NCBI GenBank assembly: GCA_937891325.1
Contig: CALAFU010000208.1
Span: 1 to 13,305 of the forward strand
Direction of reading: 5' to 3'
Source of the DNA: an uncultured Candidatus Melainabacteria bacterium
GTDB lineage: Bacteria > Cyanobacteriota > Vampirovibrionia > Gastranaerophilales > Gastranaerophilaceae
Length of the DNA stretch: 13,305 bases
Shown here: positions 7,820 through 13,305 of the stretch, in pieces
How the letters are laid out: every line of letters starts with the position of its first letter
Numbering within the stretch: position 1 is the stretch's first letter
Program-made: the position numbers and the translations under genes
The notes under the pieces: model-generated
Seen by the model: the letters and a program-made list of their open reading frames with translations, nothing else
Database searches by the model: none
Told to the model about the DNA's origin: nothing

Positions 7820-7851
7820 TAAAATTAGCTTATCACAAAAAGCTAATTTTA
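7820..7851. promoter_or_regulatory. Inverted repeat, probable operator or 5' leader hairpin
   Basis: A perfect 12-base inverted repeat: TAAAATTAGCTT (7820-7831), an eight-base spacer, then AAGCTAATTTTA (7840-7851). It lies directly downstream of the minus-strand TATAAT of the three-gene operon, so it would overlap the transcription start or form the 5' end of the transcript. The core ATTAGCTTAT occurs again at 7951-7960, touching the start codon of the MerR-like gene. A regulator-binding site is the likeliest reading; an RNA hairpin in the leader is the alternative. It is too AT-rich to be a strong terminator. Confidence 0.55.
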
Positions 7852-7856
7852 TTATA
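7851..7856 (-). promoter_or_regulatory. -10 box for the secreted/membrane/nuclease operon
   Basis: A perfect minus-strand TATAAT at 52-57 bases upstream of the GTG start at 7799. The sequence 17 bases farther upstream (TGTTAA) is a poor -35, as expected for a promoter that needs an activator or is weakly constitutive. The inverted repeat begins at the very next base downstream. Confidence 0.45.
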
Positions 7857-7910
7857 ACTAAGTTTATAATATTTTAACATGACTTAATATGTAATTTTAT
7901 CATGCCTAAA

Positions 7911-7939
7911 TTGAACACTATCATAACAAAAGGTAAAAT
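7911..7939 (+). promoter_or_regulatory. Candidate promoter of the MerR-like gene
   Basis: TTGAAC (7911-7916), a 17-base spacer and TAAAAT (7934-7939) make a reasonable sigma-70-type promoter reading into the MerR-like gene. The predicted start near 7946 leaves a very short leader that still includes the GAGG at 7947-7950. Confidence 0.45.
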
Positions 7940-7958
7940 ATTGATTGAGGATTAGCTT

Positions 7959-8318
7959 ATGATAGAAGATAACACACCAATATTTAAAGTAAGTCAAGTA
8001 GCAAAGCACCTAAAGATGTCTGCTGACAGATTAAGAACTTATGACGAAGAGTTATTAGTTATGCCAATAAGAGAAAATAAGGTTCGTTTATATTCAAATA
8101 ATGATATTGCTTGGCTTGAAAATTTAAGAGAGATTATAAAGAAGGATAAACTTTCTATTTTAGGCTTTAAAGAATTATTACGTGTATCTTATGTTTTGAA
8201 TGATAAAGAATTTAATAAATTTGTTTCAAGGCAAGAAGAATTCTCTGTGTGGAAAATTATTGCTAAAATGCGTACAAATCCTAATTATGATAAATTGAGA
8301 AGTTTTTATTTAAAGTAA
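7959..8318 (+). CDS. MerR-family (HspR-like) DNA-binding regulator, 119 aa
   Basis: The N-terminal winged helix-turn-helix of the MerR family is clear: FKVSQVAKHLKMSADRLRTY (residues 9-28) for the HTH, then a wing with VRLYSNNDIAWLENLREI (42-59). The run KKDKLSILGFKELLRV (61-76) resembles the HspR subgroup ('d.G.nlaGIk.il') more than metal- or redox-sensing MerR proteins, and there are no cysteines at all. The C-terminal part (about 77-119) is short and helical, with no recognised ligand domain. It is probably a DNA-binding repressor or architectural regulator. Because it is divergent from the secreted/membrane/nuclease operon across an inverted repeat, that operon and its own gene are the obvious targets (inference). 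The start is supported by GAGG eight bases upstream. The gene ends just before the tRNA-Leu terminator. Confidence 0.83.
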   Translation: MIEDNTPIFKVSQVAKHLKMSADRLRTYDEELLVMPIRENKVRLYSNNDIAWLENLREIIKKDKLSILGFKELLRVSYVLNDKEFNKFVSRQEEFSVWKIIAKMRTNPNYDKLRSFYLK

Positions 8319-8335
8319 GTTTATTTTGTGAATTA

Positions 8336-8363
8336 AAAAAGACTCCTGAAAAGGAGTCTTTTT
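8336..8363. terminator. Bidirectional hairpin terminator, copy 2, shared by tRNA-Leu and the MerR-like gene
   Basis: Base-for-base identical to the hairpin at 5434-5461: a 12-bp stem with a GAAA loop flanked by A5 and T5. It sits between two convergent transcripts, the plus-strand MerR-like gene ending at 8318 and the minus-strand tRNA-Leu ending at 8372, and can serve both. Confidence 0.9.
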
Positions 8364-8371
8364 AAGTAAAT

Positions 8372-8455
8372 TGCCGATGGCCGGGGTCGAACCGGCACGT
8401 AGTTTCCTACACAAGATTTTGAGTCTAGCACGTCTACCAATTCCATCACATCGGC
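8372..8455 (-). tRNA. tRNA-Leu, anticodon CAA
   Basis: An 84-base class II tRNA. The seven-base-pair acceptor stem is perfect (GCCGATG with CATCGGC), with discriminator A73. The anticodon loop CTCAAAA gives CAA, which reads UUG leucine codons. The long variable arm forms GTAG-GAAA-CTAC. The T arm is GCCGG-TTCGACC-CCGGC. CCA is not encoded (the next bases are ATT), so it must be added after transcription. One oddity is a U-U mismatch at the second pair of the anticodon stem (CTAGA opposite TCTTG). A promoter lies upstream and a terminator eight bases downstream. Confidence 0.95.
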
Positions 8456-8483
8456 ATATATTACAAATACAATGTAACGTAAG

Positions 8484-8514
8484 ATTATAATAGCAAAAAA
8501 ATATAAAATTTCAA
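8484..8514 (-). promoter_or_regulatory. Candidate tRNA-Leu promoter
   Basis: Minus strand: TTGAAA at 8509-8514 as -35, and an overlapping -10 region TATTATAAT at 8484-8492. With TATTAT as -10 the spacer is 16 bases; with TATAAT it is 19. Transcription would begin about 20-25 bases before the mature tRNA 5' end. Confidence 0.5.
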
Positions 8515-8615
8515 ATCTTATTTTTTTATTTCTTTTAATTGTCCTCAAACTTCCCTCACAAGCGGTTTTTAAATGCACAAAAAAAGTTTACATTATCTTT
8601 GGTGAGGTAGTGTTT

Positions 8616-9392
8616 ATGAAAAAAACTTTATTTTTAGCAGTATCAATTTTATTTTTTAATCTTTCGGCAAATAGTGCAACCTTTCAAGGTAATGTTTCAA
8701 AGGTTGATCAAGTAGGTTCGCACCAAATTGTCGATGCAGATTCTATGAACCCAATTGACGGTGCAACAATAAACATTCCTCAAAAGAATTTTTCTACAAA
8801 AAGTGATGCAAACGGCAAATTCAATTTAGATGCAAATATTAGCGGTGATACGATTATGTCTGTTTCAAAAGACGGTTACAAGCCATTTTCACTAACAGTA
8901 AATGAATCTATTGCCTCACGTCCAATGACCGTAGGTATTGAAAAAACAGCACCGATGGATTTGACAGTAGATACAAACATGTTTCACTTAGGTGATAACA
9001 ATTTTTCAGATACATCAGCAAATGCAGGTGAATTCAGGGTACAATCAATTGGACCATATTACACAAGAAAAATTTTAATAAAAGAAGCAAATGATAGTAC
9101 TTATCTCGTAATCGGTTCAATTATTGGTATAGATACAAAAATGGCACAATCCGTGGGACAAAATAGTATCGCTTTTGCGTATGCAAGTCCACCAGAAATT
9201 TATTTTAACGGGACAAAAATTGCTGAAATTCAACTAAATGGTGATGGACAACGTTTTAAAATTCCTCGAGGGCTTATTAGAATAAATCAACAGAACGAAA
9301 TTACCATAAAAACAGGTCGAAATATGATGCAAACGGCATACATTGATTATGATGATATAGAATTTATGAACTTGTCTATTGAAAGTCGCTAA
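8616..9392 (+). CDS. Secreted beta-rich protein with carboxypeptidase-regulatory-like domain, 258 aa
   Basis: The signal peptide MKKTLFLAVSILFFNLSANSA is likely cleaved near residue 21. Residues of about 36-100 look like a carboxypeptidase D regulatory-like (Ig-like beta-sandwich) domain: VDADSMNPIDGATINI, then the characteristic TKSDANGKFNLD turn and VSKDGYKPFSLTV. Such domains are structural or adhesive modules in exported proteins. The C-terminal half (about 110-258) is also beta-rich, with INQQNEITIKTGRN and a DYDDIEFMNLSIE ending. It could be a galactose-binding-like or carbohydrate-binding fold, but no family is certain. The start is ATG 8616, because GGTGAGG lies eight bases upstream; the GTG at 8610 is only two bases from that site. 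Its stop codon overlaps that of the convergent small repeat protein. Function is unknown; it is probably an envelope or periplasmic component. Confidence 0.8.
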   Translation: MKKTLFLAVSILFFNLSANSATFQGNVSKVDQVGSHQIVDADSMNPIDGATINIPQKNFSTKSDANGKFNLDANISGDTIMSVSKDGYKPFSLTVNESIASRPMTVGIEKTAPMDLTVDTNMFHLGDNNFSDTSANAGEFRVQSIGPYYTRKILIKEANDSTYLVIGSIIGIDTKMAQSVGQNSIAFAYASPPEIYFNGTKIAEIQLNGDGQRFKIPRGLIRINQQNEITIKTGRNMMQTAYIDYDDIEFMNLSIESR

Positions 9393-9676
9393 CAAACTTG
9401 TAAAACGGCAATAAGTTCAAGTGCAATTTCTCTTTGTAAATCAATAGGTGCAGATTTAAAATAATCAAAAGCTTCTTGAATACGTTTGTCTTTGTCGTAC
9501 CAACGGCGCATAATTATTGTAATTGCGGTATCTAAAACAGCTTGTTTGATACCGTAATTTTTTGCTTTAGAAATAATATATTCAGCACATTTAACTTGAG
9601 AGTCCAAGTCTGCACTCTTCATCAAGCTAACTGCCAAACTTACTGTTGGGTCTAGGTCATACCAACGTTTTTGCAT
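9389..9676 (-). CDS. Small two-repeat (RWYD) helical protein, 95 aa
   Basis: Family not recognised. The protein consists of two copies of a ~35-residue helical unit, at about 4-38 and 58-92, joined by a helical linker. Each begins RWYDxD, continues with an alanine five residues after the second aspartate, then KSAxxDxQ and a helical tail. The copies match at 13 of 35 aligned positions by eye, with no gap. There is no signal peptide or membrane helix, so it is probably cytoplasmic. The start at 9676 is backed by AAAGGAAG four bases upstream. The gene is 34 bases downstream of the DUF167 gene on the same strand, a probable two-gene transcript. Its stop overlaps that of the convergent secreted-protein gene by a few bases. 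HEAT/ARM-like or other alpha-solenoid ancestry is possible but unproven. Confidence 0.8.
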   Translation of the reverse strand: MQKRWYDLDPTVSLAVSLMKSADLDSQVKCAEYIISKAKNYGIKQAVLDTAITIIMRRWYDKDKRIQEAFDYFKSAPIDLQREIALELIAVLQVC

Positions 9677-9710
9677 ATTACTTCCTTTGAACTGTCTCTT
9701 TTTCTTTATT

Positions 9711-9983
9711 TTACGACAAAACCGATTTAATTTCTACCATTTTATCAGATGAAATATTTTTAAAAAGAATTGTTTTTTCTTTTGAGGTTTCGCCTTTTAC
9801 GATTTCAATACTAGATTTTGGAACCTTAAAGTTTTTGGATAAAAATTCAATCAAAGCCTTATTGGCTTTATTTTCAATAGGTTGAGCGGTAACTTTTACT
9901 TTAACCATTTCATCGGTTTTGATAATTTCATTTTTGCTTGCATTTGGTGAAATTTTAAGTTTGATAATCAAATTTTCTGCCAT
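9711..9983 (-). CDS. DUF167/YggU-family protein, 90 aa
   Basis: Full-length member of the small DUF167 (YggU/UPF0235) family. LKISPNASKNEI, then VKVTAQPIENKANKALIEFL and SSIEIVKGETSKEKTILFKN contain the family's usual 'PnA..n.v', 'v.apP..g.AN..li..la' and 'v.i..G..s..K' elements. Here the usual P is present in AQPIENKAN. The molecular function of the family is not established. It is cytoplasmic, with no signal peptide. The start at 9983 is preceded by AAGAGG about nine bases away. It is the first gene of a minus-strand pair with the RWYD-repeat protein and is divergent from the relA-type gene, with only 51 bases between start codons. Confidence 0.9.
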   Translation of the reverse strand: MAENLIIKLKISPNASKNEIIKTDEMVKVKVTAQPIENKANKALIEFLSKNFKVPKSSIEIVKGETSKEKTILFKNISSDKMVEIKSVLS

Positions 9984-9996
9984 AAAAAATTACCTC

Positions 9997-10025
9997 TTGT
10001 AAAAATGAAAAAATACTAGTAAAAT
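9997..10025 (+). promoter_or_regulatory. Promoter of the relA/spoT-type gene, close to its start codon
   Basis: TTGTAA (9997-10002), an exact 17-base spacer, then TAAAAT (10020-10025). The predicted transcription start is about 10031-10033, only two to four bases before the ATG at 10035. No ribosome binding site precedes that ATG, which agrees with a leaderless or nearly leaderless message. Confidence 0.5.
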
Positions 10026-10026
10026 A

Positions 10027-10035
10027 ATTATACCA
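10027..10035 (-). promoter_or_regulatory. Extended -10 promoter of the DUF167 gene, overlapping the relA start codon
   Basis: The minus strand reads TGGTATAAT: a perfect TATAAT (10027-10032) with the TGn extension, which reduces the need for a -35. Transcription would start near 10020 and give a ~37-base leader containing the AAGAGG site of the DUF167 gene. It physically overlaps the opposite promoter's -10/start region. Confidence 0.5.
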
Positions 10036-12236
10036 TGAGCGATATTGATACATTGTCATTATTTGATGACGTTAAAAAAATGATAGAGGAACGTCCAAAA
10101 GACGACCAAGATAGAATAGAGAAAGCCTTTCTTTTTGCAAGAAAACTGCATGAAGGACAATTTAGAGTTTCGGAAGAACCTTATATTATTCACCCTGTTG
10201 AAGTTGCAAAGATTTTAATTAACTTGAGAGCTGATACAGATACAGTAATTGCAGCATTTTTGCACGATATTTTAGAGGATACAGATACTCAACCTGAAAC
10301 TATTGAAAAAGAATTTGGTGAAGATGTTTTAACTCTTGTTCAAGGGGTTACAAAACTTGGTAAATATCACTTCCAATCAAAAGAGGAACGTCAAGCAGAG
10401 AATTTCCGTCGAATGTTTATCGCTATGGCAAGTGATATCAGAATTATTTTCTTGAAACTTGCTGATAGATTGCATAATATGCGAACTTTAAACTTTATGC
10501 GACCTGAAAAGCAAAAAAGAATCGCTCAAGAAACATTAGATGTATTTGCACCTCTTGCAAATCGTTTAGGTATCGGTAAAATTAAAGCCGAATTAGAAGA
10601 TTTATCATTAAGATATTTGCACCCAGACCAATATTTTGAAATTGTGCAATTGGTTTCACAAACCAAGGACGAAAGAGAAGCTACTGTAAAAGTTTTAATG
10701 GATAAAATTGCCAAAGACGTTAAGGCAAATGGCATTAACGCCCAAATTACAGGTCGTGCAAAGCATTATTACAGCATTTACAGCAAAATGAAACGTTTAA
10801 ACATCTCTTTCCATGACTTATACGACATAACTGCTGTTCGTGTAATTGTTGATACTGAAAAAGAATGTTATGAAGTTTTAGGTTTAATCCACTCTCAATT
10901 TAAGCCTATTCCAGGACGTTTTAAAGATTATATAGCAATGCCAAAGGGCAACTTGTACCAATCATTACACACTTCTGTAATTGGGCCTAAAATGCGTCCG
11001 TTAGAGGTTCAAATTAGAACTCATAAGATGCATGAAATTGCAGAATATGGGGTTGCAGCGCATTGGAGATATAAAGAAAAAGGTTCTCAAAAAGCTGATA
11101 ACGCAGCAGATATGCAATTCTCTTGGATGAGAAAAATGGTTGAATATAACCAAGATATGACAAATGCTGAAGACTACGTAAATTCAGTAAAATTGGATAT
11201 CTTCTCAGATCAAGTATTTGCGTTTACGCCTAACGGCGATGTATTTGATTTACCTAAAAAAGCGACACCTGTTGACTTTGCATACCGTATTCACTCTGAC
11301 GTAGGTCATAGAACAGTAGGCGCATTGGTAAATGGTCGTATTGTTCCACTTGATACAAAATTAAAAAACGGTGATATTGTTGAAATTTTAACTTCAAAAC
11401 AACCTGCGCCAAGACTTGATTGGTTGAACTTTGTTGTAACAAAGCAAGCAAGCCAAAAAATTCGTCAATGGTTCAAGAAAAACAATCGTGAAGCACACGT
11501 TGAACTTGGAAAAACAAACCTTGAACACGAATTAACAAAAACAGTTTTTGATGAATACGTTAAAAACGGTTCGTTTGAAGAAGTTGCAAAACAAATGAAT
11601 TATCAATCAATGGAAGATTTATTTGCGGCGCTAGGATATGGTGAAACAACTGTAAACAAAATTGTAAACAGAATTAAAAAGCCGGAAGAAAAGAAACGAA
11701 CTTATGTTGAACCAAAGAAAAAGAATACTGCAAAAGATATTGTTGGTTTAGACGGTTTGTTATATTCGTTTGCAAGATGTTGCTCTCCAATCCCAGGGGA
11801 ACCGATTGTTGGTGTTGTAACTCGTTCTAAAGGCGTTTCTATACATAGATTAGACTGTAAAACTCTTGAAGATGTTGAACCAGAAAGATTGCTAGATATT
11901 CAATGGGCAAACAATCCTGTAAACAAGAGTTATAGTACAACTATTAGGGTTGAAACTCAAGATAAACAAGGTTTGTTGAAGGATATTATTGCTGCGGTTT
12001 CTGATAACAATACAAATATTAATTATGCAAACGTAAAATCAAAACAAAATAATATTGGTATTATTGAACTTGGTATTGAGCTTGATAACATTAATACATT
12101 GAGAAAAGTTATTACAAGTTTGCAATCGTTGCCAGATGTAATCAGCGTAAAACGTATTCAAACTTCATTCTCACAAGCTCCTCAACAATTTGGTAAAAAG
12201 AACGCACCAAAATCTAAAAAACCGAGAAAGAAATAA
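10035..12236 (+). CDS. rel: Bifunctional (p)ppGpp synthetase/hydrolase, RelA/SpoT (Rel) family, 733 aa
   Basis: A full-length long RSH enzyme that makes (p)ppGpp from ATP and GDP/GTP and degrades it, setting the stringent response. Domains in order: HD hydrolase (about 25-195) with H53, HDILED at 77-82 and DRLHN at 144-148, all intact, so hydrolase activity is expected; synthetase (about 235-350) with RAKHYYSIYSKM, YDITAVRVIVDT, PGRFKDYIAMPK, YQSLHT and EVQIRT; TGS (about 388-450); zinc-finger-type region with C582, C583, H604 and C608; and C-terminal ACT (about 637-710), followed by a lysine-rich tail. The hydrolase run KEERQAENFRRMFIAMA is strongly like cyanobacterial Rel. If it is the only long RSH it would be called rel; relA or spoT are equally used labels. 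There is no ribosome site before the ATG. A TPR membrane-protein gene follows after three bases. Confidence 0.95.
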   Translation: MSDIDTLSLFDDVKKMIEERPKDDQDRIEKAFLFARKLHEGQFRVSEEPYIIHPVEVAKILINLRADTDTVIAAFLHDILEDTDTQPETIEKEFGEDVLTLVQGVTKLGKYHFQSKEERQAENFRRMFIAMASDIRIIFLKLADRLHNMRTLNFMRPEKQKRIAQETLDVFAPLANRLGIGKIKAELEDLSLRYLHPDQYFEIVQLVSQTKDEREATVKVLMDKIAKDVKANGINAQITGRAKHYYSIYSKMKRLNISFHDLYDITAVRVIVDTEKECYEVLGLIHSQFKPIPGRFKDYIAMPKGNLYQSLHTSVIGPKMRPLEVQIRTHKMHEIAEYGVAAHWRYKEKGSQKADNAADMQFSWMRKMVEYNQDMTNAEDYVNSVKLDIFSDQVFAFTPNGDVFDLPKKATPVDFAYRIHSDVGHRTVGALVNGRIVPLDTKLKNGDIVEILTSKQPAPRLDWLNFVVTKQASQKIRQWFKKNNREAHVELGKTNLEHELTKTVFDEYVKNGSFEEVAKQMNYQSMEDLFAALGYGETTVNKIVNRIKKPEEKKRTYVEPKKKNTAKDIVGLDGLLYSFARCCSPIPGEPIVGVVTRSKGVSIHRLDCKTLEDVEPERLLDIQWANNPVNKSYSTTIRVETQDKQGLLKDIIAAVSDNNTNINYANVKSKQNNIGIIELGIELDNINTLRKVITSLQSLPDVISVKRIQTSFSQAPQQFGKKNAPKSKKPRKK

Positions 12237-12239
12237 TTT

Positions 12240-13214
12240 ATGTCAGAAAATGAGAGCATAGAGCAAAATCAAGAAATAATCTATAGCGAGGAGTGTGATA
12301 GATTAGTTAAAGGTGCTCTTGAGTCAACAGGAGAGGAAAGTCTCAATAAATTTTTAGACATAATTAACCTTTATTCAGATTGTGATTATGCCTATATTAT
12401 GGTTGGTTGTAATTATAGGGAAAATCTCGAATATAAAAAAGCTATTCCATATTTTGAAAAAGCAATTGAAGTAAATGATGTTTATACAGGTTTGGCTTAT
12501 GCTGAATTGGGCTTTTGTTATGAAATGCTTGGTAATTTAAAGAAGACAGAAGGTTGTTATAAAGAATCTATTGAGATTAATCCTGAAAATCCAATAGCAA
12601 GATATTATTGGGCTGATTATCTTGTACATAAAAAACAAGATTATGCTCAAGCCGAGCCTATTACAAAAAGTTTAGTTAATGAGTATCCTGATACAGTGGA
12701 TTATCATAGACTTTATGCAGATGTTTTATGTGGTTTAGAAAAAACTCAAGAAGCAAATGAGGAATATCAAAAAGCACTTGAACTTAATAGTGAAGATGAT
12801 ACAACACTAAACAATTATGGAAGTTTTTTGATACAAAATGGTGAACCTGAAAGTGCAAAAAAATATTTTATTAGAGCAATAGAATTAAATCCTAACTACA
12901 ATTTGTATAAAGAAAATCTTTATCAAGCAATAAAAATGTCCACAAAATATTACAAGTTAAAAATGAAATATTTGAATGGAATTTTAAAATCAATTTTAAA
13001 TAAACCTGTTTTGTTGACAGTAATTTTATCGTTGTGGTTTCCTTTTGTAAAAAATTCATTAAAATATACTACAAGATATGCCGAAAATTCTGGTAATATG
13101 TTGGTTTATAAATCAGCGATAATAATTATGTGGGTTATTTTATTAATATTATTTGCTCTAGCGATATGTGATTTTGTGACTTTCGTTTTGATAAAATTAA
13201 AAATTATAAAATAA
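12240..13214 (+). CDS. TPR-repeat protein with C-terminal membrane anchor, 324 aa
   Basis: About five tetratricopeptide repeats occupy residues 51-220, with the usual small/aromatic pattern and closing 'A...L.P': for example AYAELGFCYEMLGNLKKTEG, then IEINPENP, and YGSFLIQNGEPESAKKYF, then IELNPNY. Two hydrophobic helices follow (about 254-270 and 291-317). The protein is therefore probably anchored at the membrane by its C-terminus with the TPR part presumably cytoplasmic, since there is no signal peptide. TPR domains mediate protein binding; the partner is unknown. It starts three bases after the rel stop and has only a weak GAGAAAG upstream, so it is probably translated by coupling from the same transcript. 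A functional link with (p)ppGpp metabolism is possible but not shown. Confidence 0.85.
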   Translation: MSENESIEQNQEIIYSEECDRLVKGALESTGEESLNKFLDIINLYSDCDYAYIMVGCNYRENLEYKKAIPYFEKAIEVNDVYTGLAYAELGFCYEMLGNLKKTEGCYKESIEINPENPIARYYWADYLVHKKQDYAQAEPITKSLVNEYPDTVDYHRLYADVLCGLEKTQEANEEYQKALELNSEDDTTLNNYGSFLIQNGEPESAKKYFIRAIELNPNYNLYKENLYQAIKMSTKYYKLKMKYLNGILKSILNKPVLLTVILSLWFPFVKNSLKYTTRYAENSGNMLVYKSAIIIMWVILLILFALAICDFVTFVLIKLKIIK

Positions 13215-13305
13215 CTATTTATTCAAAAGTATTGATAAACCTGCCATAAAATAGCTTTTTATCTCATAGAAAGAGCGAATTCTTGTAAGCATTTTCAAGA
13301 TGTAT
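13215..13305 (-). CDS. Possible C-terminal end of a gene entering from the right edge
   Basis: One minus-strand frame is open from the window edge for 29 codons. It reads YILKMLTRIRSFYEIKSYFM and then AGLSILLNK, ending in TAG at 13215-13217, immediately beside the stop of the TPR gene. The other two minus frames and the plus frames contain early stops. Protein-like composition and tail-to-tail packing favour a real gene end, but the piece is too short to assign a family. Confidence 0.4.
   Translation of the reverse strand, partial: YILKMLTRIRSFYEIKSYFMAGLSILLNK

Larger units (their letters stand above)
5434..8363. other. Candidate accessory cassette bracketed by identical terminators beside tRNA-Leu
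   Basis: The four genes between the two identical 28-bp hairpins (GIY-YIG nuclease, membrane protein, secreted protein, MerR-like regulator) form a closed unit with its own divergent promoter region. The repeats start 2,902 bases apart. Similarity continues a little past the hairpin, to A-rich sequence on the left and AA(G)TAAATT on the right, with one indel. The right copy is the terminator of the minus-strand tRNA-Leu. Collapsing the repeats would leave tRNA-Leu, one terminator and then the GT2 operon, which is a plausible cassette-free arrangement. No integrase or transposase is present and the repeat does not include tRNA sequence, so mobility is a hypothesis. Confidence 0.3.

Noticed and set aside
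7820..7851. Inverted repeat read as an intrinsic terminator
   Set aside because: The stem is very AT-rich and lies in the leader just after a -10 box and before a strong ribosome site, which fits an operator or leader hairpin better.
8333..8578. Minus-strand 81-codon open frame covering the tRNA-Leu region
   Set aside because: It runs straight through the terminator hairpin and the tRNA, so it is an artefact of structured RNA sequence.
10526..10735. Minus-strand 69-codon open frame within rel
   Set aside because: Antisense shadow inside the well-conserved Rel coding sequence.
11254..11451. Minus-strand 65-codon open frame within rel
   Set aside because: Antisense shadow over the TGS domain, with no supporting signal.
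1..13305. CRISPR array or insertion sequence
   Set aside because: No regularly spaced repeats were seen, and no transposase or integrase-like protein is encoded in the window.

Overview
The window is an AT-rich, gene-dense bacterial chromosome segment. The best lineage guess is a gut-type Melainabacteria/Gastranaerophilales organism, or another relative of the Cyanobacteria. This rests on the low G+C content, the strongly cyanobacterial look of the RelA/SpoT hydrolase domain (the run KEERQAENFRRMFIAMA), and a tRNA without an encoded CCA. It is an inference; a low-GC Firmicute is not excluded from the sequence alone.

Layout, left to right. (1) Positions 1-5397, all on the minus strand: a surface-polysaccharide module reading family-2 glycosyltransferase -> HAD phosphatase-like protein -> sugar nucleotidyltransferase -> very large GT-C-like membrane glycosyltransferase. 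Its genes overlap or abut by about one base. The 5' part of metG (methionyl-tRNA synthetase) lies downstream with its own likely promoter. (2) Positions 5434-8363: a compact accessory-looking cassette. A minus-strand operon encodes a secreted cysteine-containing protein, a membrane-anchored cysteine-containing protein and a LEM-3-like GIY-YIG nuclease. A small MerR/HspR-like regulator is divergent from it. The divergent intergenic region carries a 12-bp-arm inverted repeat just downstream of a consensus -10 box. The cassette is bracketed by two identical 28-bp hairpin terminators, and the right copy is the terminator of a tRNA-Leu(CAA). (3) Positions 8372-9983: the tRNA-Leu, a secreted protein with a carboxypeptidase-regulatory-like domain, a small protein made of two RWYD repeats, and a DUF167/YggU-family protein. 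(4) Positions 10035-13214: a bifunctional RelA/SpoT-type (p)ppGpp synthetase/hydrolase with an adjacent TPR membrane protein. A likely partial gene converges on them at the right edge.

How the genes work together. The left module probably makes an activated sugar or sugar-like unit and transfers it to a lipid-linked or surface polymer. The relA-TPR pair is a likely two-gene transcript. The central cassette is the least explained part: a nuclease is co-transcribed with two exported proteins under an apparent local regulator, beside a tRNA and between repeated terminators. It is the best candidate for an undescribed system, but no function can be assigned from sequence alone.
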